A stretch of 64,000 bases of DNA, taken from assembly GCF_003205295.1 (NCBI RefSeq), contig NZ_QJRP01000004.1:1-64000 (forward strand), in the 5' to 3' direction. The stretch is from Pseudomonas mosselii. Lineage in GTDB: Bacteria > Pseudomonadota > Gammaproteobacteria > Pseudomonadales > Pseudomonadaceae. Position 1 is the stretch's first letter. Every line of letters starts with the position of its first letter. The notes under the pieces were generated by a model. The model searched no databases. It had not been told where the DNA came from and saw only the letters and a list, made by a program, of their open reading frames with translations. Made by a program: the position numbers and the translations under genes. Shown here piece by piece: positions 42,419 through 50,867 of this stretch.

Positions 42419-43717
42419 ATGCTCCGCGCCCTCTTCTTACTAGCCCTGTCATGCCTGCTCACCCCGGCCTTCGCCGACGAGCGCGCGCAGACCCAGCAGC
42501 AGCTGGACGCCACCCGCCAGGACATCGCCGAGCTGAAGAAGATGCTGGGCAAGCTCCAGGAGGAGAAAGCCGGCGTGCAGAAAGACCTCAAGTCCACCGA
42601 GACCGACATCGGCACCCTCGAGAAACAGGTGGAGGCACTGCAGCAAGAACTAAAAAAGACCGAGGGCGAGCTGGAGCGCCTTGATCACGAGAAAAAAAAA
42701 CTCCAGAGCGCCCGCGTTGAACAGCAACGCCTGATTGCCATCCAGGCCCGTTCGGCCTACCAGAACAATGGCCGCGAGGAATACCTCAAGCTGCTGCTGA
42801 ACCAGCAGAACCCCGAGAAGTTCGCCCGTACCCTCACCTATTACGACTACCTCAGCAAGGCGCGCACGGACCAGTTGCGCGCCTTCAACGAGACCCTGCG
42901 CCAGTTGGCCAACGTCGAGCAGGACATCGCCCGCCAGCAGGAACAGCTGCTGACCCAACGCGCCGACCTCGACGGTCGCCGCCAGGCGCTGGTGGCCGAG
43001 CGCGACAAGCGCCAGCAGGTGCTGGCCAAGCTCAACAGCGACATGAAAGAGCGCGACCAGAAGCTGCAGAGCCGCGAGCAGGACCAGGCCGACCTGGGCA
43101 AGGTGCTCAAGACCATCGAGGAAACCCTGGCCCGCCAGGCCCGCGAAGCCGAGGAAGCACGCCAGCGCGCCCTGCTGGCCAGGCAGGAAGAAGAGAAACG
43201 CCGCAAGGAGCAGGCCCTGGCCGCAGCCGCCCGTGCCCAGGAGCCCGAGGAAGCGCCGAAAAAGGCCCGCACCACCCTCGGCCCGGTGGTTTCCAGTGAT
43301 GGCGCCAGCTACGGCGGCGCTTTTTCTGCGGCCCGGGGCAAACTTCCCTGGCCGGTCAATGGTCGATTGCTGGCACGCTTCGGCGATACCCGTGGCGGCG
43401 ACGCCAGGGCCAAGTGGGATGGGGTGATGATCGGCGCCAGCGCCGGCACCCAGGTGCGCGCCGTGCATGGCGGGCGCGTGGTGTTCGCCGACTGGTTGCG
43501 CGGCGCTGGACTTCTGGTGATTCTCGACCATGGTAATGGCTACCTGAGCCTGTACGGTCACAACCAGAGCCTGCTCAAGAGCGCCGGCGACATCGTCAAG
43601 GCCGGCGATGCCATCTCAACCGTCGGCGACAGCGGTGGCCAGGACAACGCCGGCCTGTACTTCGCGATTCGCCAGCAGGGCCGGCCCACCGACCCCGCGC
43701 AATGGTGCCGAGGCTAG
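42419..43717 (+). CDS. envC: Murein hydrolase activator EnvC-like
   Basis: 432 residues. Sec signal peptide (cleavage near AFA-DE, about 19), two long coiled-coil regions (about 20-110 and 140-270, with a very Glu/Lys/Arg/Gln-rich stretch), and a C-terminal LytM/M23 domain with LVILDHGNGYLSLYGHN and GLYFAIRQQG. As in EnvC the LytM active site looks degenerate, consistent with an activator of amidases at division rather than a peptidase. The stop codon TAG lies inside the left end of the 166-bp hairpin element. Confidence 0.93.
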   Translation: MLRALFLLALSCLLTPAFADERAQTQQQLDATRQDIAELKKMLGKLQEEKAGVQKDLKSTETDIGTLEKQVEALQQELKKTEGELERLDHEKKKLQSARVEQQRLIAIQARSAYQNNGREEYLKLLLNQQNPEKFARTLTYYDYLSKARTDQLRAFNETLRQLANVEQDIARQQEQLLTQRADLDGRRQALVAERDKRQQVLAKLNSDMKERDQKLQSREQDQADLGKVLKTIEETLARQAREAEEARQRALLARQEEEKRRKEQALAAAARAQEPEEAPKKARTTLGPVVSSDGASYGGAFSAARGKLPWPVNGRLLARFGDTRGGDARAKWDGVMIGASAGTQVRAVHGGRVVFADWLRGAGLLVILDHGNGYLSLYGHNQSLLKSAGDIVKAGDAISTVGDSGGQDNAGLYFAIRQQGRPTDPAQWCRG

Positions 43718-43879
43718 TGTCCTGTCTCGGAAATACGTTCTCTTTTGGCGAGTGGCTTGGGTGTTCGGGCAAGGCGCCGCGACGAGTCATAGCAGGGCTA
43801 TGGCGAGGAGCGGCAACGCCGGCCGGGCGCCCAAGACGCCGCCAAAAGTGAACAGCTTATTTCCGAGACAGGACACTAG
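43714..43879. mobile_element. 166-bp MITE-like palindromic element
   Basis: The ends are perfect 22-bp inverted repeats (CTAGTGTCCTGTCTCGGAAA... at 43714 and its complement ending at 43879), extended to about 40 bp with few mismatches (GTTCnCTTTTGGCGnC). The interior (CTTGGGTG...CATAGCAGGGCTATG...CGCCCAAG) is also self-complementary, so the whole element folds as one hairpin. CTAG at both ends may be a target duplication. No transposase inside: a non-autonomous miniature element is the best reading, and a dedicated RNA structure is the alternative. Confidence 0.75.
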
Positions 43880-43966
43880 ATAATGCTACTTTTACGGCGC
43901 TGCCCACGAAACGGCGGCGCCGATGCTCCCGAAGGGAGCACCAACAGGATCAGGAGTTCGTTCGAC

Positions 43967-45295
43967 ATGCTGCACTCGCCTCGCCTCACCCAGCTGGCCC
44001 TGACCATCGCCCTGGTCATCGGCGCGCCCCTGGCCGTTGCTGCCGAGCCGGCCAAGCCAGCGGCCAAGCCGGCTGCGGTGCCGGCCACCGAGGTGACCGC
44101 CAAGGCGCCGCTGCCGCTTGAAGAGCTGCGCACCTTCGCCGAGGTCATGGACCGCATCAAGGCCGCCTATGTGGAGCCTGTGGACGACAAGACCCTGCTG
44201 GAGAACGCCATCAAGGGCATGCTAAGCAACCTCGACCCACACTCGGCCTACCTCGGCCCCGAGGATTTCCAGGAGCTGCAGGAAAGCACCAGCGGCGAAT
44301 TCGGCGGCCTGGGCATCGAAGTGGGCATGGAAGACGGCTTCGTCAAGGTGGTTTCGCCCATCGACGACACCCCGGCTTCCCGCGCCGGCATCGAGGCCGG
44401 CGACCTGATCGTCAAGATCAACGGCGCGCCGACCCGCGGCCAGACCATGACCGAGGCCGTGGACAAGATGCGCGGCAAGATCGGCGAGAAGATCACCCTG
44501 ACCCTGGTGCGCGACGGCGGCACGCCGTTCGACGTGACGCTGGCCCGCGCGGTGATCCAGGTCAAGAGCGTCAAGAGCCAGTTGCTGGAGAACGACTACG
44601 GCTACATCCGCATCACCCAGTTCCAGGTCAAGACCGGCGACGAGGTGGGCAAGGCCCTGGCCAAGCTGCGCAAGGACAACGGCAAGAAGCTGCGCGGCGT
44701 GGTCCTGGACCTGCGCAACAACCCCGGCGGCGTGCTGCAGTCGGCGGTGGAAGTGGCCGATCACTTCCTTACCAAGGGCCTGATCGTCTACACCAAGGGC
44801 CGCATCGCCAACTCCGAGCTGCGCTACTCCGCCGACCCGGCCGACGCCAGCGAAGGCGTGCCGCTGGTAGTGCTGATCAACGGCGGCAGCGCCTCGGCCT
44901 CGGAAATCGTCGCCGGCGCCCTGCAGGACCAGAAGCGCGCCGTGCTGATGGGCACCGACAGCTTCGGCAAGGGCTCGGTGCAGACCGTGCTGCCGCTGGC
45001 CAACGACCGTGCGCTCAAACTCACCACCGCGCTGTACTTCACCCCCAACGGTCGCTCAATCCAGGCCCAGGGCATCGTCCCGGACATCGAAGTACGCCCG
45101 GCCAAGCTCACCGCCGAGGCCGACAACGACAACTTCAAGGAAGCCGACCTTCAGGGCCACCTGGGCAACGGCAACGGCGGCGCCGACCGCCCCAGCGGCA
45201 GCAGCAAGCGCAAGGATCGCCCGCAGGACAACGACTTCCAGCTGAGCCAGGCCCTCAGCCTGCTCAAGGGCCTGAACATCACCAAGGGCGACTGA
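43967..45295 (+). CDS. ctpA: Carboxy-terminal processing protease (S41)
   Basis: 442 residues. Signal peptide (about 1-29), Ala/Pro-rich linker, PDZ domain (about 95-185, GIEAGDLIVKINGAPTRGQ), and an S41 catalytic domain with the nucleophile Ser in NGGSASASEIVAG (about 310) and the general-base Lys in DSFGKGSVQTV (about 335). A periplasmic peptidase that in Pseudomonas CtpA acts on cell-wall cross-link hydrolases. The ATG at 43967 has CAGGAG upstream. An earlier in-frame ATG at 43883 abuts the hairpin element and is not supported. The C-terminus is Asn/Gly/Ser-rich. Confidence 0.95.
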   Translation: MLHSPRLTQLALTIALVIGAPLAVAAEPAKPAAKPAAVPATEVTAKAPLPLEELRTFAEVMDRIKAAYVEPVDDKTLLENAIKGMLSNLDPHSAYLGPEDFQELQESTSGEFGGLGIEVGMEDGFVKVVSPIDDTPASRAGIEAGDLIVKINGAPTRGQTMTEAVDKMRGKIGEKITLTLVRDGGTPFDVTLARAVIQVKSVKSQLLENDYGYIRITQFQVKTGDEVGKALAKLRKDNGKKLRGVVLDLRNNPGGVLQSAVEVADHFLTKGLIVYTKGRIANSELRYSADPADASEGVPLVVLINGGSASASEIVAGALQDQKRAVLMGTDSFGKGSVQTVLPLANDRALKLTTALYFTPNGRSIQAQGIVPDIEVRPAKLTAEADNDNFKEADLQGHLGNGNGGADRPSGSSKRKDRPQDNDFQLSQALSLLKGLNITKGD

Positions 45296-45304
45296 CCGCT
45301 TCCC

Positions 45305-46069
45305 ATGCGTTTGCTGCTGTCTACGCTGTTCTGCCTCATGCTCGGTACCGCCCAGGCGGCGCCGGGCAAGGCCTACATGAGCATCATCATCGACGACCTG
45401 GGGCAGAGCAGCGAGCGTGACAGCCGTACCCTCGCCCTGCCTGGGCCGGTCACCATGGCGATCATGCCCGACACCCCGCACGCCACCGACTTCGCCCGCC
45501 AGGCCCACAAGGCCGGCAAGACGGTGATCCTGCACATGCCCATGGATCCGGCCACCGGCCCCTACGCCTGGCACCCCGGTACAGCGATCGAAGAGCTGGC
45601 TCGACGCCTGGAGGCATCCTTGGCCAAGGTGCCCTATGCCGCCGGCATCAATAACCACATGGGCAGCCGCATGACTGCCCAGCGCGAGCCAATGCGCTGG
45701 TTGATGGAGGAACTGCAACGCCGGCATCTGTTCTTTGTCGACAGCCGCACCAGCGCAGCCACTGTCGCCGCCGCCGAAGCCCAGGCAGTCGGCCTTGCGC
45801 ATGTATCGCGGGATGTGTTCCTCGATGATGTACGCACACCAGAGGCGATCACCGCACAGTTGCAGCAAGGTATTACCCTGGCGCGCCAGCACGGCTCGGC
45901 GGTGCTGATCGGCCACCCTTACCCTCAAACGCTGGCCGTGCTTGAGCGACAGATACCCCGGTTGAAGAACCAGGGTATCGAATTGATCAGCCTTCGCCAG
46001 ATGATCGGTGAACGGGGCAATCTGGCCATGCCTGCCCACGGCCGCGAGGGCCGCTACACCAACCGCTGA
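45305..46069 (+). CDS. Divergent polysaccharide deacetylase family protein (YibQ)
   Basis: 254 residues. Signal peptide ending AQA-AP (about 19), then a carbohydrate-esterase-4-like barrel: MSIIIDDLGQSSERD with the metal Asp pair, HMPMDPATGPYAWHPG, and GINNHMGSRMTA with the His motif. Exported and probably periplasmic. Starts 9 bases after ctp, so cotranscribed. The family neighbours envC and ctp in many gammaproteobacteria, pointing to peptidoglycan or envelope work, but the substrate is unknown. Its stop is 3 bases from the stop of the convergent giant toxin gene. Confidence 0.92.
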   Translation: MRLLLSTLFCLMLGTAQAAPGKAYMSIIIDDLGQSSERDSRTLALPGPVTMAIMPDTPHATDFARQAHKAGKTVILHMPMDPATGPYAWHPGTAIEELARRLEASLAKVPYAAGINNHMGSRMTAQREPMRWLMEELQRRHLFFVDSRTSAATVAAAEAQAVGLAHVSRDVFLDDVRTPEAITAQLQQGITLARQHGSAVLIGHPYPQTLAVLERQIPRLKNQGIELISLRQMIGERGNLAMPAHGREGRYTNR

Positions 46070-46072
46070 ACA

Positions 46073-49000
46073 TCAGGTCAATGAAATGATGCCTGCGATG
46101 TCTGCGCGCACCAGGGGCCCGCGATGCACTCGCTCGCCGCTGGCGACTTCATATGCATGGCCCTGGAAGCGTTGGGACCAGAGCTTGAGATGAGCGAACG
46201 TGAAGTCTTCCAGGTGAGCGGTCTGTGACCCCAGGTGGAAATGCGCCGCCCAGATTGGCCGTTCTCTTCTCACCGCCGCCGGATTCAGCAGGGTGATCTT
46301 GAACTCGTCGAACGGACTGGTGCTTCGCGAGGTGTCACGTCGGACATAGTCCACCCTGAGCAGGTTGCGTTCATACAAAAAGCGCAAGGCCGCGGCAGTG
46401 GGGTACTTCGTGTTGCTGTACAGCGCCGTCAGCAGTTCATTCCGTTGCGTCGACAGTGCATCCAATGCACCCTGCAGCTCGGCGGCCAACGCCTCACTGC
46501 CGCCCTGAAGGGCCGCGGCGGCCCGACGCAGTTTCTCGCCCTGCTGAGTCAGCAAACGGTCCAGCGCTTCACCGCTGACATAGGAACGGGCCATTTCCAG
46601 GATCTCGGCATGCTCCTGTAACAAGACTTGCACCTGCGCCCCCGCCTCCGTGGGCGAGTCATCCAACAGGTTCGAGCCCTCCTCCTCTCTTTCACGCTCG
46701 AGCCAACGCCCATTCCTGAGCTCGAAAACCTGTACCACCCGCTTGGTGACCGGTGCGCGAACCTCCAGCACGGTATTGCCATCGGCGTCCTGCACTTCGG
46801 TCGCGATGACCAATTGCCCGTCCCGATTGCGCACAGCCCGCTGGACCTCGACGGAAACCGGATAGACCGCCTCTGCGGTTTTCACCGCTCCGCCTTCCTG
46901 TTCGGCGATGGCCTCCAGCAACCGCCTGCCGGCGTCTTCCTTCAGCAGCTCCATTTGTCCCCGGTATCGCTTGAGCATGGCCACTTCGACCAGGTTGCCG
47001 CCGGTACGCTCTATATGGAGGCTGTTGACGATGGCTGTCGCATACTCATCCCATGCCTCCTGCAGGATGGTGATCCTGTCGGTCATGGCGAGGTTGGACA
47101 TCAGTAACTCGCCATGAGCACCTGCCGCACTTGTGAGCCGCACGTTCGACAGGCCTGCCTTGAATCGCGCCAGCTGCCGCTGCCCCTGCGCGGCGTCTAG
47201 GCGAAGCGCCAGGTCCGCGAGATTCAGGGCATGGTGATAGCGCAGATCGACGACCGAAAAGGTGCGGCCTGCGACCAGCTCGGCAACCGTTCGGCTCGTC
47301 CCGCCGAGACCGATATCCAGACTCCTCGGCGCATCGCTCAGCAGCGAGTCCAGCGTCCCCTGGGCGACCAGCATACGCTCCTGATACTCGACGACGACCG
47401 CGAGCTCGCCACGCAACTGCCTGTAGGCCGGGCGCGCCTCGGCCAGGGAAAGCCCTTCGACGCTATGAGCCAAGTCGTTGATGCGTGGGTACTCCGCTAT
47501 CCGCCAGAGTTCGCTCATGATGAAATCGGTACTTCGAATAATGGCGGTCCTAAGTTCAGCCTGTTGCGCCTGGATGTCCGCCTCGAACCCGCCTTTCCTG
47601 TAGCCCCCATACTTGGGTTCAAGCATTGTTTTCAGAATATCGAGCTGTTGCTTGTCATGGCGTACCGACGCTTCGATATGATCGATCGACTGCAGACGCT
47701 GCTGCTTCACCTGCGGCCCAAGCTCGGCGAGCCGCTCCTGATAGCCCTTCAGCACGCGCTCGGAGGCCGCCCAGTCCATGCTGGCATCCTCGCTTTCTCT
47801 GGCTGCGTCACGCCTGGCATTCTCTCGGCTCACCAGTTGCTCCAGGGCTTCAACCTTCCCCTGCAACTGCAGGACGCCTGCCGCGGCCTTGGTGAACGCC
47901 ACGGAATCCTGATTGGCAGCAGCAGAAAGTCGTCCGGCGGAGCGTTGCAACTTGGTAAAGCGTTGGAACATCGCATCACCCGGCATTCCACCGACCAGCC
48001 GCAACCGCGCATCGATACGCCACACTCCGTGCTCCAGCACCAGCCAAGGCCCTGCCTGCCCTTCCCGCCCCTTTATGCGCACGCCCTCGGGCAGCACGCT
48101 GACCGCAAAACTCTCACCCAGCATCGAGGCATACTGGTTGCCTGCGACCTCGTACAGCCCCCCAGCCGAGGCTTGCAAACCTTCAAGCGCAACCTGCGAA
48201 CGCATGGCCATGAGGTTTGCGCGCTGCTGCATGGAAAGCCAGTTGAAACCTTGAGCTCCCCGCCAGCTGAAGTCGACATTGACGTGCATCGCATCCGCGA
48301 CCGGCTTAAGCGGCCCTGGCATTCCTACCTTGCCCTGGCTCGGCACAACCCTGGCAGCGGCATAGCCGCCATCCTGCGCGGGTGGCCCGTCGAACGTTGC
48401 ATAAACCGCCAGCGATTGCCGCGTCACGGCAACGCGCTTGGGCAGCCGGGCGTGCAACAACGCCATCCCCATGTTGAGGATGAGATCAACCGTTGCCGCG
48501 CACCGCTCCTCGCTCGTTCCCTGATCGAGGGCTACAACGTCGGCGTCGACACTTCCAATGGCCTGCAAGAGCCAGGCGACGGTCGCAACCGGCCCTTTGA
48601 GCAGCAACGCGACAACATCAAACAGCAACCAGGCACCCTGTCTGAGCAGTGCCCAGCGACTTTCGACATCAGAAACGCTTTGCCAGTCGCCCAGTCGAAC
48701 CAGAAGCTCACGGTTGGCGATGTACAACTTTTCATCAACCTCGGTTTGCCATGACTGCACCATGAGCTCGGCCCCCCGCGGTCTCTGCGGGATGTCATAG
48801 GGATCGATGCCCACGCTGCTGACATGAGGCTCGGCGAACCCGCCGTTGTCATAAACGTGCCGCACGGCCGGATCCATCCATGCCAGCATGCTCTGCTGCA
48901 GCCCTTGATCCGTTCGGATCGACGCCATCATCATTTCGATGCTCGCGTACTCTCGCAACGGATCGCCGCCATAGAGGGGCCGATACAACAGCACCACGCC

Positions 49001-50734
49001 TGGCTCGGTACCCGACAGCACATACATGCCCCCTACCAAGTCCTGTTTTGCCGAGGCAGGTTGCCGCTTGAAAATCAGTGGAAGCAAGGTGATTGTCGGC
49101 GACCGGTTGTCGATGTGACCACGACAGAAGTCCACCACACACTGCAGGCCGGCCTGAGTGATCCTGCGATCGAGTTTGGCCGACAAGGCAGCGAACACCA
49201 ACGACTGGCGCCACTCCCGGGCAAAACGACGGTTGCGTGCCGGACGCGTGGCGGTATCGTCGAGCGCCTGCGCCACATAGTCCGGGTAACGTCCGCCGAT
49301 ATCGACGCTCTGGACCAACGACTTGATGTAGTCCGCCGTCATCCACGGCATGATCAACTGGTCGTCGCGATGCCGTATCCCCAAGATGCCGGCCCCCCCA
49401 AGCGACACCAGATTGCCCAAGGCGAACTCGGTCAAGGTCTTTTCTCCCGCGGGCTCGAGTGGCTCGCCGCCGCCGCTGCCGACCCCCGCCCCTCCCGGAA
49501 CACCACGTGCGATCGCCAGCTCGATGATCAGATCATCGGGATAATAATTGGCTTCCAAAGGGTGATCCGCGAGCATCCGCTCCCGCAAACGCTGCCGGGC
49601 ATATCCATGCAGGTCCAGGATGCCGTCCAGTGCCGCCACGCCCTCGGACTCGGCCTGTGCCAGGGCTACGTCCAGCAATGCCTCCTGAAATTCGAAGTTG
49701 TCCTGACCCGGCGCGAAGTCCACACCCGGCGGCGTCGCCAGGCGGGTGTACTCCTCGAGATAGTAGCCATCGATGAACCATCGGGCCGGGTCGCTCAGCG
49801 CGGCGAAACATTCCTCCAGCCGAGCCAAGCCAAGCCCGCCGCTGTGCAGGCGGGCCATGTCGTCCAGCATGAGTGACAGCAGCAACGCGCTTTGCTGTGC
49901 AAATACATTGCCTTCCAGCTGATGGCGGTCCCAGGTCATGACATCGAAATCGAAACGCAGGGCAAGCTCGTCACGCAGTGCCAGGGCAAAGTCCTCCAGC
50001 GAAGCGAAGGCCCGGACCTGGCTTGAAGGCGCGCACCACAGCACGACCTCTCGCTCGTCCCACTCCCCTACCACCAGCAGCCCGGCCTGCATCATCCTGA
50101 ACTGCCGCTCACCCAGACCAAGGTTGGCTTGCACGACAAAAACTGGCGGTTGCTCCGCCCCCCCCTTGATCAGGCCGCGGACGCACGCCTGCTGCTGGCG
50201 ATCCAACGCCTGCAGAGGCAGATTGCGCAGCAATGCCATCTTCAACAGCAGCTGCAGCCAACGATCACGGCTCTGCCCGCAGCTGCCTGGGGCCTCCCAA
50301 TAATCGACCTGAGCCTGATAGAAGTGCTCCGGGAGCCGCCCCAGAAGTGCGTTGAGGGCTGCGCTCCCGCCTGTCAGGCGTCGCGTATCGAACTCGCTGC
50401 TGGACCCCGCGAAACGATGGGTCGCTAACAGTCCCAGGTTGCAGTGCCGCTCACCCAGCGGCTCCAGCGTCAACGGTTTGCCATCGAGCATTGCCTGCAG
50501 GACCACATCTACGAAGGGCGCAGTGGTCCAGTAGCCGGTGTCTGGATCAGGGCTATCCAGCATCAGCGGATCAGCAGACTCCAAAGCAGGCTGGACATGG
50601 GCCAGCCAAGGCAGCTGTTCGAGCAGAACGCTGAGCAACTGCCTGCTTGCAATCTGGCGAAGCGTGGGGCGGCCTGCGAATTCCCGGGCGACGGCGGTCT
50701 TGAAATCGAAAATCGGTAGCGATGCTGAGTTCAT
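46073..50734 (-). CDS. Giant dermonecrotic-toxin-like protein of unknown activity
   Basis: 1553 residues. The ATG at 50734 has AGGTAAG 7 bases upstream. An open extension of 34 codons lacks such a site. It carries VDIGGRYPDYV and the signature VVLLYRPLYGGDPLREYAS (about residues 600-640) shared with the other three giants, so it has the same chassis. A hydrophobic stretch WLLFDVVALLLKGPVATVAW follows, then a beta module (GLYEVAGNQY ... GPWLVLEHGVWRID ... LRLVGGMPGD) shared with the glycosyltransferase toxin, coiled coils at about 990-1160, and a C-terminal block IWAAHFHLGSQ...FAHLKLWSQR. No NEL Cys motif, DxD or other enzyme motif found. Pore formation or an unknown activity is possible. Confidence 0.85.
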   Translation of the reverse strand: MNSASLPIFDFKTAVAREFAGRPTLRQIASRQLLSVLLEQLPWLAHVQPALESADPLMLDSPDPDTGYWTTAPFVDVVLQAMLDGKPLTLEPLGERHCNLGLLATHRFAGSSSEFDTRRLTGGSAALNALLGRLPEHFYQAQVDYWEAPGSCGQSRDRWLQLLLKMALLRNLPLQALDRQQQACVRGLIKGGAEQPPVFVVQANLGLGERQFRMMQAGLLVVGEWDEREVVLWCAPSSQVRAFASLEDFALALRDELALRFDFDVMTWDRHQLEGNVFAQQSALLLSLMLDDMARLHSGGLGLARLEECFAALSDPARWFIDGYYLEEYTRLATPPGVDFAPGQDNFEFQEALLDVALAQAESEGVAALDGILDLHGYARQRLRERMLADHPLEANYYPDDLIIELAIARGVPGGAGVGSGGGEPLEPAGEKTLTEFALGNLVSLGGAGILGIRHRDDQLIMPWMTADYIKSLVQSVDIGGRYPDYVAQALDDTATRPARNRRFAREWRQSLVFAALSAKLDRRITQAGLQCVVDFCRGHIDNRSPTITLLPLIFKRQPASAKQDLVGGMYVLSGTEPGVVLLYRPLYGGDPLREYASIEMMMASIRTDQGLQQSMLAWMDPAVRHVYDNGGFAEPHVSSVGIDPYDIPQRPRGAELMVQSWQTEVDEKLYIANRELLVRLGDWQSVSDVESRWALLRQGAWLLFDVVALLLKGPVATVAWLLQAIGSVDADVVALDQGTSEERCAATVDLILNMGMALLHARLPKRVAVTRQSLAVYATFDGPPAQDGGYAAARVVPSQGKVGMPGPLKPVADAMHVNVDFSWRGAQGFNWLSMQQRANLMAMRSQVALEGLQASAGGLYEVAGNQYASMLGESFAVSVLPEGVRIKGREGQAGPWLVLEHGVWRIDARLRLVGGMPGDAMFQRFTKLQRSAGRLSAAANQDSVAFTKAAAGVLQLQGKVEALEQLVSRENARRDAARESEDASMDWAASERVLKGYQERLAELGPQVKQQRLQSIDHIEASVRHDKQQLDILKTMLEPKYGGYRKGGFEADIQAQQAELRTAIIRSTDFIMSELWRIAEYPRINDLAHSVEGLSLAEARPAYRQLRGELAVVVEYQERMLVAQGTLDSLLSDAPRSLDIGLGGTSRTVAELVAGRTFSVVDLRYHHALNLADLALRLDAAQGQRQLARFKAGLSNVRLTSAAGAHGELLMSNLAMTDRITILQEAWDEYATAIVNSLHIERTGGNLVEVAMLKRYRGQMELLKEDAGRRLLEAIAEQEGGAVKTAEAVYPVSVEVQRAVRNRDGQLVIATEVQDADGNTVLEVRAPVTKRVVQVFELRNGRWLEREREEEGSNLLDDSPTEAGAQVQVLLQEHAEILEMARSYVSGEALDRLLTQQGEKLRRAAAALQGGSEALAAELQGALDALSTQRNELLTALYSNTKYPTAAALRFLYERNLLRVDYVRRDTSRSTSPFDEFKITLLNPAAVRRERPIWAAHFHLGSQTAHLEDFTFAHLKLWSQRFQGHAYEVASGERVHRGPLVRADIAGIISLT

Positions 50735-50816
50735 GGTCTTACCTGCTCGTTGATGAGCTGCCACCATGCCTCCACCCGTAACCCGTATCGGCACTACATA
50801 TTTTGCAACCCATAAC

Positions 50817-50851
50817 GAAAAGGGCCCGACGCTCACGCGCCAGGCCCTTCG
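50817..50851 (-). terminator. Intrinsic terminator of betT
   Basis: On the minus strand GAAGGGCC pairs with GGCCCTTTTC around a 15-base loop, right after the betT stop, ending in a short T-run. Confidence 0.75.
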
Positions 50852-50867
50852 TTACTACCAGCCTCGA

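Noticed and set aside
43883..43966. Earlier ATG for ctp giving 28 extra residues
   Set aside because: It would place a charged stretch before the signal peptide and starts 4 bases after the hairpin element. The ATG at 43967 has a CAGGAG site and begins the signal peptide.
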